From Haloplanus litoreus (GTDB taxonomy: Archaea; Halobacteriota; Halobacteria; Halobacteriales; Haloferacaceae), in the NCBI RefSeq assembly GCF_042677945.1, contig NZ_JBHUDN010000009.1: a DNA stretch of 64,000 bases; one strand, 5' to 3'. Under the pieces are notes generated by a model, which ran no database searches, had not been told where the DNA came from, and was given only the letters and a program-made list of their open reading frames with translations. Position 1 is the stretch's first letter. Every line of letters begins with the position of its first letter. The position numbers were made by a program, and so were the translations under genes. Shown one piece after another: positions 25,872 through 34,688 of this stretch.

Positions 25872-27077
25872 ATGACGGTCCCTACGACTCGACGTGCCCT
25901 CCTCCTGCACACCGGCGGACTGGCGACGCTCACCGGCTGTGCCGCCCTGGAACGCGGCGGTACGTTCCCGGCGGGCGACTGGCCGCAAGTCGCGAAGAAC
26001 GCGGCGAACACCGCCCACGCGCCCGAGGGGCGCGTCCCGGCGACGCTCTCCGAGGCGTGGGACCGCTCGCTGCCGGGGTGGCCCTACACCTCCCCCGTCG
26101 TCGGCGACGGGCGGGCGTTCGTCGCGAGCGCCGACACGCTCCTCGGCGTCGACGCCGGCACCGGCGAGGGGGCCCTCGCGGCGTCCCTGCCGCACGAACC
26201 CGGCGGGACGCCCGCCTACGATCCGGACGCGGGGACGGTGTACGTCCCGACGTACGACCGAACGAGAGCACGGGAGGGGGCGTTCGTCCACGCGTTCGCG
26301 ACGCCGAGCGCCCGCGAGCGATGGTCGCTCCGGGTCGGCGACCGGGCCGTCTACGCCGTCACCGTCCGCGACGGCACCGGCTACGTCCGGACGGGCGACG
26401 CAGTCGTCGCCTTCGCTGCGGGCGAGGAGCGGTGGCGGTATCCCGGTCTCGACCGCCTCGCGTACCCCGAGTTCAACCTCCCCGACGACCCCACCGTCAC
26501 CGGCACCGTCGCGCCCGCCGTGACGGCGGACGCGGTGTACGCCCCGACGAACGGCGGCGTCGTCGCCCTCGACCGCGACACCGGAACGCGGCGGTGGACC
26601 GCAGACGTGGCCCACGCCGTCGCCGTCTCCGTCGACGCACGGCGGGTGTACGTCCAGGGCTACACCGAACTCCGGGCGTTCGCCCACGACGGCACACCAC
26701 GGTGGACCCGCGATGACGTCGGCGGCCTCTCCGCGCCGACGCTGGCAGCGGGAGCGGCCTACGCCAAGAACGGCGACACCCTCCACGAACTCGACCCGGT
26801 GACCGGCGAGACCCGCTGGTCGTTCGACCTGCGGACGACCATCCTCTCTGCCCCGTCGCCGGTGCTCACCGACGCCGTCGTCGTCCCGAGTCACCGCACC
26901 GTCGCCGTCCGTCGCGGCGCCGGACTGGGGCCGACCCTGCTCGGCCGGGGCCGTGTATCGACCGCGTTCGATCCAGCGTCGTTCGTCGCGCCCGCCGTCG
27001 GCGCGGGCCACCTACTCCTGATCGACCCGTTCGAGCGTCGACTCGTCGCCCTCGCCGGCACCAACGGTGGGATGTGA
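25872..27077 (+). CDS. PQQ-like beta-propeller lipoprotein
   Basis: A 401-residue exported protein: Tat-type start (TTRRALLLHTGG), lipobox LTGC (Cys23), then seven or so propeller blades with recurring words such as VYAPTNGGVVALDRDTGTRRW and YAKNGDTLHELDPVTGETRW, the PQQ/BamB-like repeat. It lacks clear PQQ-enzyme catalytic residues, so a structural or binding role on the cell surface is likelier than dehydrogenase activity. The opening GDWPQVAKNAANTAHAP is typical of haloarchaeal members. Confidence 0.85.
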   Translation: MTVPTTRRALLLHTGGLATLTGCAALERGGTFPAGDWPQVAKNAANTAHAPEGRVPATLSEAWDRSLPGWPYTSPVVGDGRAFVASADTLLGVDAGTGEGALAASLPHEPGGTPAYDPDAGTVYVPTYDRTRAREGAFVHAFATPSARERWSLRVGDRAVYAVTVRDGTGYVRTGDAVVAFAAGEERWRYPGLDRLAYPEFNLPDDPTVTGTVAPAVTADAVYAPTNGGVVALDRDTGTRRWTADVAHAVAVSVDARRVYVQGYTELRAFAHDGTPRWTRDDVGGLSAPTLAAGAAYAKNGDTLHELDPVTGETRWSFDLRTTILSAPSPVLTDAVVVPSHRTVAVRRGAGLGPTLLGRGRVSTAFDPASFVAPAVGAGHLLLIDPFERRLVALAGTNGGM

Positions 27078-27118
27078 GCCGTGCCAACGTATTCCGCTCT
27101 CCGGCCCGTAGCGGACGC

Positions 27119-27451
27119 ATGCCTACCGTCCGGTTCCGTGATCGAGAACTCGAGTGCGAGGCGGGGGCGATTCTGCGCGACGTGCTCCGCGACGCCGGCG
27201 TCACGCCGCACAACGGTCTCGCGGACACGCTGAACTGCGGCGGCCTCGGCACCTGCGGTACCTGTGCCGTCGCCGTCGAGGGGCCGGTGAGCGAGCGAGA
27301 CGCTCGGGAGCGCCGCCGCCTCTCGTTCCCGCCCCACGACCCCGACGACGGGCTACGCCTCGCCTGTCGGACCCGCGTCCGGGGTGATCTCACCGTGACC
27401 AAACAGCCGGGGTTCTGGGGACAGTACGCCGAGACGGCCGGCGACGACTAG
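27119..27451 (+). CDS. plant-type [2Fe-2S] ferredoxin
   Basis: A 110-residue electron carrier. Cluster ligands are the Cys residues of NCGGLGTCGTCAV (about 40-52) and a distant Cys in LACRTRV. The start MPTVRFRDRELECEAG gives the typical beta-grasp beginning. The CGGxGxCGTC spacing resembles ferredoxins used by oxygenases or reductases rather than the highly abundant haloarchaeal ferredoxin, which has a long insertion that is absent here. Confidence 0.88.
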   Translation: MPTVRFRDRELECEAGAILRDVLRDAGVTPHNGLADTLNCGGLGTCGTCAVAVEGPVSERDARERRRLSFPPHDPDDGLRLACRTRVRGDLTVTKQPGFWGQYAETAGDD

Positions 27452-27459
27452 TCGACTTA

Positions 27460-27540
27460 TACGGACCGTTGTACGTCAGTTCCGGCCGGCCGTCGCCCCC
27501 GTGGTCGGCGACGGCCGGTACCCGGGGACGACAGTCCGTC
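27460..27540 (+). repeat. Palindromic intergenic element between convergent genes (TACGGAC family, copy B)
   Basis: A perfect 12-base hairpin CCGGCCGTCGCC (27486-27497) / GGCGACGGCCGG (27507-27518) lies inside longer imperfect arms. The left end TACGGACCGTTGTACGTCAG matches copy A at 4343, and the right end, read from the dehydrogenase stop on the minus strand, is TGAGACGGACTGTCGT. Likely a two-way terminator and member of a repeat family. Confidence 0.65.
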
Positions 27541-28602
27541 TCACTCGACCAGGCGGTCGGTCAGGTCGTCGGTGACAGCGACGGTCGTCGCCGACCCACC
27601 GATGTCGGCCGTTCGCGGCGCGTCCGGGTCGGCCAACTGCGCGGCGACGGCGTCGTGGAGCGCCGACGCGATGGCCTCCTCGCCGAGGTGCTCGAACATG
27701 AGTTCGCCCGAGAGTACCGTCGCCAGCGGGTTGGCGATACCCTCGCCCATGATGTCGAATGCGCTGCCGTGGACGGGTTCGAACATGGAGGGGTAGGTTC
27801 CTTTGGGGTTGATGTTCGTCGACGGCGCGAGACCGAGGCTCCCGCTGATGATGCCGCCGATGTCGGTGAGGATGTCGCCGAAGAGGTTCGAGGCGACCAC
27901 CACGTCGAACTCGTCGGGGCGGCGGACGAAGTCCATGCTCGCGGCGTCGACCAGCAGACGTTCGACGTCCACGTCGGGATACTCCGCGCTCACTTCCTCG
28001 ACGATGTCGTCCCAGAACACCATGCTGTGGGCCTGGGCGTTCGACTTCGTGACGTTCGTCAGCTTCCCGCTCCGCTCGCTCGCTGCCTCGAAGGCCGGGC
28101 GAACGACCGCCTCGGTCGCCTCGCGGGTGAACACCGACGCCTGCACCGCCACCTCGTTCTCGAAGCCACGGTGCTCCCGTCCGCCCACGTCCGCGTACTC
28201 GCCTTCCGTGTTCTGTCGATAGACCACGAAGTCGATGTCGCCGCCGCTGTACCCCCTCAGCGGGCTGTCGACGCCCTCGAACAGGTACGAGGGTCGCTTG
28301 CAGACGTGCTGGTCGAACCCCTTGGTGATCGGCAGTCGAAGCCCACGGAGCGTGATGTGGTCCGGGACGTCGGGGTGACCGACGGCACCGAGGAGGATGG
28401 CGTCGAAGCTCTCCAACTGGTCGAGGCCGTCGTCGGGCATGAGCGCCCCCTCGTCCAGGTAGCGCTCGCTCCCCCAGTCGAACCACGTCGTCTCCACGTC
28501 GACGCCGTGGGTCGCTGCGGTGTCGACCAGCAGCGGTTCGACCGCTTCCACTACCTCGTTCCCGATGCCGTCGCCGGGAATGACCGCGATGTCGTAGGAC
28601 AT
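27541..28602 (-). CDS. isocitrate/isopropylmalate dehydrogenase family, D-malate/tartrate dehydrogenase type
   Basis: A 353-residue NAD-dependent beta-decarboxylating dehydrogenase. The segment MPDDGLDQLESFDAILLGAV, then GHPDVPDHITLRGLRLPITK, matches the DmlA/TtuC (D-malate, tartrate) subgroup more than LeuB or Icd. Substrate-binding residues include the Tyr/Lys pair (VVYRQNTEGEYADVGG; NVTKSNAQ) and metal-binding Asp residues in DIGGIISG. Substrate preference is inferred; 3-isopropylmalate remains possible but no leucine genes are nearby. Confidence 0.82.
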   Translation of the reverse strand: MSYDIAVIPGDGIGNEVVEAVEPLLVDTAATHGVDVETTWFDWGSERYLDEGALMPDDGLDQLESFDAILLGAVGHPDVPDHITLRGLRLPITKGFDQHVCKRPSYLFEGVDSPLRGYSGGDIDFVVYRQNTEGEYADVGGREHRGFENEVAVQASVFTREATEAVVRPAFEAASERSGKLTNVTKSNAQAHSMVFWDDIVEEVSAEYPDVDVERLLVDAASMDFVRRPDEFDVVVASNLFGDILTDIGGIISGSLGLAPSTNINPKGTYPSMFEPVHGSAFDIMGEGIANPLATVLSGELMFEHLGEEAIASALHDAVAAQLADPDAPRTADIGGSATTVAVTDDLTDRLVE

Positions 28603-28693
28603 GGGCGTGAGTGTCCGGGCGCGATCATAAAGGGTCCGGAGGCGCGCCGGCGTCCACAGACGGCCTGTCGAATCGGTTGCTCCGTTGGCCTCC

Positions 28694-29842
28694 TCACCCG
28701 GCCGCGCAGTTGTTCGGCCCGAGTTCGAGTTCGAACGCCTCGTCGTCGTCCGCCGACACCTCGCCGCGGTTGATGGCGACGATGCGTTCGGCGTTCGCCG
28801 GCTCCGCGCCGACGTGGGTGACGTGGTCGACGAACGTGTCTTCGTCCATCCCGAAGACGGCCAGTCGGTCGCGCAGGTCGCCGAGACGGGCGACGACCGG
28901 GTCGTCGCCGACGCCGGCGTCCGTGTGCCCGGGCGCGACCCGTGTGTCGTCGGGGAACCGCGCGAGCCGCTCGGTGAGCGTCGTGTACAGGTCCCGCGCC
29001 TGCGTCTCGGGATCGGCGCCCTCCTGCAGGTCGGGGCGGGCGACGCCGTCGACGAAGAGGCTGTCACCGGTGAGGAGGACGTCGCCGGACTCGCTTCCGA
29101 CCCGAAACCCGGTCATGCCGGTCGTGTGACCGGGGAGAGCGACCGCATCGACCGCCGTTCCGCCCACGTCGAGGGTGTCGCCGTCGGCCACCGTCTCGAA
29201 GGCCGCGGCGTCGGCGACACCGCGGTCGACCGCCCCCTGGGGCAGAACGGGGGTCGCCGCCGTCGGAGCCGCGAGCGCCCGCACGCCGCTCACGTGGTCG
29301 GCGTGGACGTGCGTGTCCACGGCGTAGATTAGGTCCACGCCCAGGTCGGCGGCGTCGGTCCGGTAGCGGCCGGCGAACGCGCGCAACGGGTCGAATACGG
29401 CCATCTCCTCCCCGGCGACGACGGCGTAGCCGAGACAGCCGCTCGCGGGCCGGCGGTACTGGTACACCGTCGCGTCGCCGTCCGCGACGACCGTCCGGTC
29501 GAACAGCCGTGCCCACGCATCCATGCCGCCGGCCAGGTTCTCGGCTTCGACGCCCGCCGCGACGAGTCGCTCGGCAACCTCGGCGCTCGCCTCGCCGTGC
29601 GGGCAGACGACGATCACCGGCTCCGCCACGTCGTCCGGCAGGAGGTCGGTCACGTCGCCGGTGACGCCCGCGGCGACGAACTTCATGTAGGGAACGTGGT
29701 GGTGAGTGATCGACGGCGCCTCGATCCGCCAGCGATCCACCTCCGCCCGGTTTCGCACGTCGAGGAGCGTCACCGGGTCGCCCGCGGCGAGTCGTCGCCG
29801 CAGCGCCGCCGGCGTCAGCTCCCCTGCAGTGTGGGCTGTCAT
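28694..29842 (-). CDS. rhodanese domain fused to metallo-beta-lactamase (persulfide dioxygenase-like)
   Basis: A 382-residue fusion. Residues 1-110 form a rhodanese with active-site Cys in VCPHGEAS; residues 120-300 form a beta-lactamase fold hydrolase with THVHADHVSG and LPGHTTGMTG metal motifs of the ETHE1/glyoxalase-II branch. Together these suggest sulfur handling, for example oxidising a persulfide formed on the rhodanese or on low-molecular-weight thiols. A C-terminal tail of about 80 residues is extra. Divergent from the ferritin-like gene. Confidence 0.85.
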   Translation of the reverse strand: MTAHTAGELTPAALRRRLAAGDPVTLLDVRNRAEVDRWRIEAPSITHHHVPYMKFVAAGVTGDVTDLLPDDVAEPVIVVCPHGEASAEVAERLVAAGVEAENLAGGMDAWARLFDRTVVADGDATVYQYRRPASGCLGYAVVAGEEMAVFDPLRAFAGRYRTDAADLGVDLIYAVDTHVHADHVSGVRALAAPTAATPVLPQGAVDRGVADAAAFETVADGDTLDVGGTAVDAVALPGHTTGMTGFRVGSESGDVLLTGDSLFVDGVARPDLQEGADPETQARDLYTTLTERLARFPDDTRVAPGHTDAGVGDDPVVARLGDLRDRLAVFGMDEDTFVDHVTHVGAEPANAERIVAINRGEVSADDDEAFELELGPNNCAAG

Positions 29843-29914
29843 CGCCTCACCTACGCTCCCGACGGCGTTAAGGGTGGGGTCAGGATAATGATCCTCGCTC
29901 CCCTATCGGTGGCC

Positions 29915-30553
29915 ATGGACGGCGACACGCTGGTCGAGACGGTGACCGGGGACAGGGCGACCGAACTCGACCGACTGGGTTCCGAGAAGTCACTGGTGGC
30001 GACGACGGCGGCCCGACTCGACCGGGCGTCGGTACTCGCCGCGGCCGACGCCGCCGAGCGTCGCGCCGCCGAGACGTTCGCGGCCTGGGCGGCCGACGAG
30101 TCCGACGACGCCGCCCGCGCGGCGTTCGAGCGCGTCGCGGCCCAAGAGCGCGACCACGCCGAGCGGGTGGCCGACCTGCTAGACGGGGACGCTGCCGTCG
30201 ACGACCCGGCGCCCGACGCCCTGCACGAGTACCTCCGTGGCCTCGATTCGACGCCCGAGCGGGTGGCGGCGGGACTCGTCGCGCGCCCACTGGTGAGCGA
30301 CCGCTCGCTGTTGCAGGTGGTGAACTTCTTCGTCAACGAGGCCGAGGAGACGGCGGCCGACGTCTTCCGCGACTTTCGCTCGGAGACGCGTGCCCTCGTC
30401 GACGACGGGGCCGCCCTCCTCGATACCTGCTGTGACGACGACGACGACTGGAATCGGGCGCTCGACGCGGCCGACCGCGCCATCGCCGTCGCCTACGCGG
30501 AGTACGAGGAGCGCCTGACGGAGATGGGCGTCGACCCCAAACCGGTCTGCTGA
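29915..30553 (+). CDS. ferritin-like/rubrerythrin-type four-helix protein
   Basis: A 212-residue helical protein. Glu and His residues of a di-iron-type site are visible in AAQERDHAERV and VNEAEETAADVF, but no rubredoxin domain follows; a CC pair occurs near residue 176. It may bind metal or lack the second Glu-x-x-His, so catalytic ability is uncertain. ATG at 29915 is used; an ATG at 29888 is also in frame and lies 24 bases from a TTAAG promoter-like word, so a longer leaderless form is possible. Confidence 0.72.
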   Translation: MDGDTLVETVTGDRATELDRLGSEKSLVATTAARLDRASVLAAADAAERRAAETFAAWAADESDDAARAAFERVAAQERDHAERVADLLDGDAAVDDPAPDALHEYLRGLDSTPERVAAGLVARPLVSDRSLLQVVNFFVNEAEETAADVFRDFRSETRALVDDGAALLDTCCDDDDDWNRALDAADRAIAVAYAEYEERLTEMGVDPKPVC

Positions 30554-30608
30554 CGCCGCGGGTCCGGATTCGGCCCTTCCCCGAGTGCTGCGATCCGGTG
30601 ATCCCGGC

Positions 30609-30631
30609 GGACCGCCCCGGGTGGCGTGTCC
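30609..30631 (+). terminator. GC-rich hairpin between convergent genes
   Basis: GGACCGCC and GGCGTGTCC form an imperfect stem around CCGGGT. The 15 bases CCGCCCCGGGTGGCG are identical to the core of the palindromic element at 33752, so this may be a worn copy of that family. Confidence 0.4.
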
Positions 30632-30641
30632 GTGCCGACGG

Positions 30642-31499
30642 TCACACCGGCAGTCGAGAGCGGGCGAACCCCGCGAGCGCTCGTAGTTTCGACGGCTGCC
30701 GGATTCGCTCCATCTCCGCGTCGGTCAGTTCGAAGTCGAACACGTCGAGGTTGGCCCGGAGGTGGTCGCGGGTCGTCGCCTTGGGCACGGCACTGACTCC
30801 CTCGTGCTGGATGGCCCATCGAATCGCGACTTGTGCGGCCGTCTTCCCGTACGCCCGCCCGACCGCCTGGAGGGCATCGTCGCGGAGGACGCCGCCGTGA
30901 CAGAGCGGGCTGTACGCCGTCAGCAACACGTCGTGGCGCCGGCAGTACGACAGGTGGTTGCGCTGATCCCAGTAGGGGTTGAACTGCACCTGATTCGTGA
31001 AGATGGGCACGTCCGCGAGCGACCGCGCCTCGTCCAGTAGGCGGACGTCGAAGTTCGAGACGCCGACGTAGCGGACCCGGCCGTCCGCGACCAGGTCGGC
31101 CATCGCGGCGAGCGTCTCGGAGAGCGGGGTGGCCCCGGGCAGGGACACCGGCGAGAACGGCGGTTTGGCGTTCGGCCAGTGGATCAGGAGGAGGTCGAGA
31201 TAGTCAGTGTCGAGACGTCGGAGGCTCTCGTCGACGGAGCGGTGGACCGCCTCCCGACTCCGGTTCCCACCGCCGAGTTTCGTCGTCAGGAAGACGTCCT
31301 CGCGGTCGACCGAACTCGTCCGAATCGCGGTCCCGACCTGCCGCTCGTTGCCGTAGGCCTGGGCGGTGTCGACGTGTCGGTATCCGAGTTCGAGCGCCGC
31401 CTCGACGGCCCGGCGACAGTCGCCACCGCGTAGGCGCCACGTGCCGAGACCGACCGCCGGCACGTCGACGCCGCGCACGGTCACGGTATCGTCAGTCAT
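30642..31499 (-). CDS. aldo/keto reductase
   Basis: A 285-residue NADPH-dependent oxidoreductase with a TIM barrel. The catalytic tetrad is complete: Asp44 and Tyr49 (VDTAQAYGNE), Lys74 (TTKLGG) and His107 (LIHWPN). C-terminal AVPKATTRDHL gives the cofactor contact. Belongs to the 2,5-diketo-gluconate-reductase-like branch. Physiological substrate unknown. Confidence 0.92.
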   Translation of the reverse strand: MTDDTVTVRGVDVPAVGLGTWRLRGGDCRRAVEAALELGYRHVDTAQAYGNERQVGTAIRTSSVDREDVFLTTKLGGGNRSREAVHRSVDESLRRLDTDYLDLLLIHWPNAKPPFSPVSLPGATPLSETLAAMADLVADGRVRYVGVSNFDVRLLDEARSLADVPIFTNQVQFNPYWDQRNHLSYCRRHDVLLTAYSPLCHGGVLRDDALQAVGRAYGKTAAQVAIRWAIQHEGVSAVPKATTRDHLRANLDVFDFELTDAEMERIRQPSKLRALAGFARSRLPV

Positions 31500-31674
31500 A
31501 TGGTCACACGGTACCGCGGACGCCTAAGCGTGACGCCCGGCCGGTCGGGGATTCGTGTCGTTGGCGGCCGACGTTCGGCCGTGACGACGCATCCCCGGCG
31601 ACGCGGGGATGGCCGTCGCTACGGCGGACTGTCGGGCGATGGCGAGCGCCGTCGATACGGAGTGAGCCGGGCCG

Positions 31675-31965
31675 TTACTCGTCGCCGGCCGACGCCGCGT
31701 AGATCCGAACTTCCTCGGAAGTGATCGTCACCGGGTGATCGTAGAGCGTGAGGGTCGTCCGGATCGGTGTCGCCCGGGACTCCTCGTGGAGGTCACGCAG
31801 GGCGTCTACGTTCACCATCTCGTGGAACGGCGTCTCCCGTTCCATCACGTCGATGCCGACACGGCCGAACGCCTGCGCGATGGCCATCTCCAGGGTCTCG
31901 TCGTCATCGCGGTCGTACGCTGCGAGTTCCCGTCCGTCTGCGAGGTCCTGCGACTGCGTGCTCAC
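31675..31965 (-). CDS. HalOD1 output-domain protein
   Basis: A 96-residue stand-alone HalOD1 domain, a small haloarchaeal domain often fused to receiver domains and thought to act as an output module. Residues 20-92 cover the domain (TLEMAIAQAFGRVGIDV ... TTLTLYDHPVTITSEEVRIY). No input domain is attached. A second one lies at 40185-40505. Confidence 0.8.
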   Translation of the reverse strand: MSTQSQDLADGRELAAYDRDDDETLEMAIAQAFGRVGIDVMERETPFHEMVNVDALRDLHEESRATPIRTTLTLYDHPVTITSEEVRIYAASAGDE

Positions 31966-32046
31966 TGAAAGGTCTCCGTTACTCGATTGATCGACCGAAC
32001 GCGTATGAACGTCTCGGTTTCTCGACCCGTTCGGACGGATCGAGCG

Positions 32047-32052
32047 TTTATG
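32047..32052 (+). promoter_or_regulatory. TATA-like element of the photolyase gene
   Basis: TTTATG centred 26 bases before the ATG at 32076; predicts a leaderless message and supports that start. Confidence 0.5.
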
Positions 32053-32075
32053 CCGGCCCGCTCCTACGTCCGGGT

Positions 32076-33482
32076 ATGCGCATCCACTGGCACCGGACGG
32101 ACCTCAGGCCGTCCGACAATTTGCCCCTGGTCACCGGCGAGGACGACCCGATCCTGCCGGTGTACGTCTTCGACTCCCGGGTACTCGCCCACGCCGCGCC
32201 GCCGCGGGTTGCGTTCGTCCGCGACAGCCTCACCACCCTCCGGGAGTGGTACCGCGCCCGCGAGAGCGACCTGCTGGTCGTGCGCGGCGAGGCGACCGAG
32301 GAGATTCCACGACTGGCCGACGAGTACGACGCCGACACGGTGTCGTGGGCCGAGGCCTACTCCGGTCTGGGCCGCCGGCGCGACGACCGGGTCACGGCCC
32401 GCCTCGCCGACGCGTCCGTCGAGACCCGGACCGTCCACGACCACCTCCACCACGAACCCGGGTCCATCACGACCAACGACGGCGACCCCTACTCGGTTTA
32501 CAGCTACTTCTGGAAGAAGTGGCGCGACCGGGAGAAGGCCTCGTCGGTGGCCGCACCGGGGGCGGCCCGCCTCGCCGACCCCGGCGTCGAGACGCCCATC
32601 CCCACGCTCGACGACCTGGGATTCGACGACCCGGAGGCGACGATTCCGTCCGGCGGATACGAGGAAGCCCGCCACCGCCTCAACGACTTCTGCTCGGGGC
32701 CGATCTACGGGTACAAGGAGGCACGCGACCGGCCGGCCGCGGACGCCACCTCCGGACTCTCCCCACATCTGACCCACGGCACCGTCGGCGTCCGGACGGT
32801 CCACGACCGGGTGGTGCGCGCCCGCGAGGCGGCGCCCGACGAGACGGCCCGCGAGGCCGTCGAGACGTTCCGCGGCGAACTCGCCTGGCGGGAGTTCTAC
32901 CACCACGTCCTCCACTTCAACCCCCGCGTCGTCACGGAGAACTACCGCGAGTACGAAAACGACATCGCGTGGCGCGACGACCCGGCGGCCCTGCAGACCT
33001 GGAAGGACGGCGAGACGGGCTACCCAATCGTCGACGCCGGGATGCGCCAGTTGCGCGCCGAGGCGTACGTGCACAACCGCGTGCGGATGATCGTCGCCTC
33101 GTTCCTGACGAAGGACCTCCTGATCGACTGGCGCGAGGGGTACGACTGGTTCCGGCAGAAACTCGCCGACCACAACCCCGCGAACGATAACGGCGGGTGG
33201 CAGTGGGCCGCCTCGACGGGCACCGACGCCCAACCCTACTTCCGCATCTTCAACCCGATGACCCAGGGGGAGCGTCACGACCCCGACGCCGAGTACATCC
33301 GCGAGTACGTCCCCGAACTCCGGGGGGTGGACGCCGACTTGATCCACGACTGGCACGACCTGTCGCCCACGCAGCGCCGGCGGACGGCACCGGAGTATCC
33401 CGCCCCCATCGTCGACCACAGCGAGCGACGGGAGCAGGCGCTGACGATGTTCGAACGGGCGCGCGGCGAGGCCGACGACTGA
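32076..33482 (+). CDS. phr: deoxyribodipyrimidine photolyase (cryptochrome/photolyase family)
   Basis: A 468-residue flavoprotein that repairs UV-made cyclobutane pyrimidine dimers with light. N-terminal antenna domain (residues 1-125) begins MRIHWHRTDLRPSDNLPLV; the FAD domain has YGYKEARD, WREFYHHVL, TGYPIVDAGMRQL and NDNGGWQWAASTGTDAQPYF, the conserved FAD-binding and tryptophan electron-path region of class I photolyases. Full length with no break. Light repair suits a sun-exposed brine organism. Confidence 0.95.
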   Translation: MRIHWHRTDLRPSDNLPLVTGEDDPILPVYVFDSRVLAHAAPPRVAFVRDSLTTLREWYRARESDLLVVRGEATEEIPRLADEYDADTVSWAEAYSGLGRRRDDRVTARLADASVETRTVHDHLHHEPGSITTNDGDPYSVYSYFWKKWRDREKASSVAAPGAARLADPGVETPIPTLDDLGFDDPEATIPSGGYEEARHRLNDFCSGPIYGYKEARDRPAADATSGLSPHLTHGTVGVRTVHDRVVRAREAAPDETAREAVETFRGELAWREFYHHVLHFNPRVVTENYREYENDIAWRDDPAALQTWKDGETGYPIVDAGMRQLRAEAYVHNRVRMIVASFLTKDLLIDWREGYDWFRQKLADHNPANDNGGWQWAASTGTDAQPYFRIFNPMTQGERHDPDAEYIREYVPELRGVDADLIHDWHDLSPTQRRRTAPEYPAPIVDHSERREQALTMFERARGEADD

Positions 33483-33538
33483 TCCGGAGGGGCGTCGTCC
33501 CCCGCCCTTTTTGTCCCGGGGCGCGACGGCACGCACCG

Positions 33539-33751
33539 ATGACCAGCGACGACGACCCGACGGTGCCGATCATCTGTTCGGCCTGTGAGACGACGACGCG
33601 GGTACCGCTGCCGGAGGTCGCCGAGGCGGTCGAGCGACACAACGAGAGCGTCCACGACGGCGAGTCGATAGCGGAGGTCGATCCCGCCGTCGTCGACCGT
33701 CTCGCCGACCTGGTCGCCGACGACATGGGACTGCTCGACGACCCCGAGTGA
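33539..33751 (+). CDS. small CxxC protein, 70 residues
   Basis: A short acidic protein with one zinc-knuckle-like pair (IICSACETTTRVPL, Cys near 13 and 16) and a helical remainder (EVAEAVERHNESVHDGESIAEV). One CxxC cannot hold a zinc alone, so it may dimerise or use the His at residues 34-39. Its stop codon runs straight into a truncated palindromic element. Function unknown. Confidence 0.65.
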   Translation: MTSDDDPTVPIICSACETTTRVPLPEVAEAVERHNESVHDGESIAEVDPAVVDRLADLVADDMGLLDDPE

Positions 33752-33797
33752 TACTGTCGGCTGTACCCGTTCCCAGATATTCGCCGCCCCGGGTGGC
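33752..33797 (+). repeat. Truncated palindromic element (TACTGTCGGC family)
   Basis: TACTGTCGGCTGTA follows the stop codon directly, as in the complete copy at 9283, and the core TTCGCCGCCCCGGGTGGCG is present, but the right arm is missing. Where the right half should follow, halocyanin coding sequence begins. Confidence 0.65.
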
Positions 33798-33929
33798 GCC
33801 TTCGAGAGCCAACTCTCCGCCGAAGAAGGGTTCACCTTCGAACGCACGTTCTCGTCGACGGATACCTACACGTACGTCTGCACGCCTCACCGCACGCTGG
33901 GGATGAAGGGAGCCGTCGTCGTGGAGTGA
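33795..33929 (+). pseudogene. C-terminal remnant of a halocyanin (blue copper) gene
   Basis: The last 44 codons of a halocyanin remain: GGAFESQLSAEEGF, then TFERTFSSTDTYTY and VCTPHRTLGMKGAVVVE before a stop. The copper ligands Cys (33879), His (33888) and Met (33903) of the C-terminal loop survive, but the N-terminal His ligand, signal peptide and start are gone. The break point coincides with the core of the palindromic element, so a deletion fused the two. Confidence 0.75.
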
Positions 33930-34012
33930 GGCCGCCCGAACCGCGTGGGCGTGCGCTCGGCAGCCACAGCCGAGTCACACTCTTTTACCCGGCGTCGCTA
34001 CTAGACGGACAC

Positions 34013-34645
34013 ATGAGCGACACGCAGGCCCGCGAACGCATCACGGTCTACTCCGACTACGTCTGTCCCTTCTGCTACCTGGGGCGGCAGTCGCTGGCGC
34101 GGTATCAGGACGAACGCGACGACCCGCTGGAAATCGACTGGCGACCCTTCGACCTCCGCGCGGGGAAGCGCGACCCGGACGGCGACATCGACCACGCCGT
34201 CGACGACGGGAAAGACGACGACTACTACGAACAGGCCCGCGAGAACGTCCGGCGCCTCCGCGAGCAGTACGACGCCGAGATGGCGCAGGAAATCGCGACG
34301 GACGTGGACTCCCGCTCCGCCCAGGTCGTCTCCTACCACGTGAGGGAGACCGAACCCTACGAAACGTGGCTGGCCTTCGACGAGGCCGTCTTCGAGGCGC
34401 TGTGGGTCGACGGCCGTGATATCGGCGACGCCGGGGTTCTCGAAGACTGCGCCGAGGCCGCGGGGCTCGACCCGGCGGCCGTCGCGGACGCGTTGGACGA
34501 CGACGCCCTCTTCGCGCGGGTCGACGACCTGTTCGAGACGGCCCAGCGCCAGGGAATCACCGGCGTGCCGACGTTCGCGTACGACGGCCACGCGGCGCGC
34601 GGCGCGGTGCCGCCCGAACACCTGCGGCGGCTGGTCGAGAAGTAA
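34013..34645 (+). CDS. DsbA family protein (FrnE-like thiol oxidoreductase)
   Basis: A 210-residue cytoplasmic thioredoxin-fold protein with a large helical insertion. The active-site CPFC is at about residues 18-21 (VCPFCYLGRQSL), and the cis-Pro loop is in GITGVPTF. It groups with FrnE/2-hydroxychromene-carboxylate-isomerase-like DsbA proteins. No signal peptide. A TTTTACCC TATA-like word lies about 27 bases before the ATG at 34013. Confidence 0.85.
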   Translation: MSDTQARERITVYSDYVCPFCYLGRQSLARYQDERDDPLEIDWRPFDLRAGKRDPDGDIDHAVDDGKDDDYYEQARENVRRLREQYDAEMAQEIATDVDSRSAQVVSYHVRETEPYETWLAFDEAVFEALWVDGRDIGDAGVLEDCAEAAGLDPAAVADALDDDALFARVDDLFETAQRQGITGVPTFAYDGHAARGAVPPEHLRRLVEK

Positions 34646-34688
34646 CCGATCCCAACCTACTTTCGGCCGTACTCCCCAGAGTCGTACG

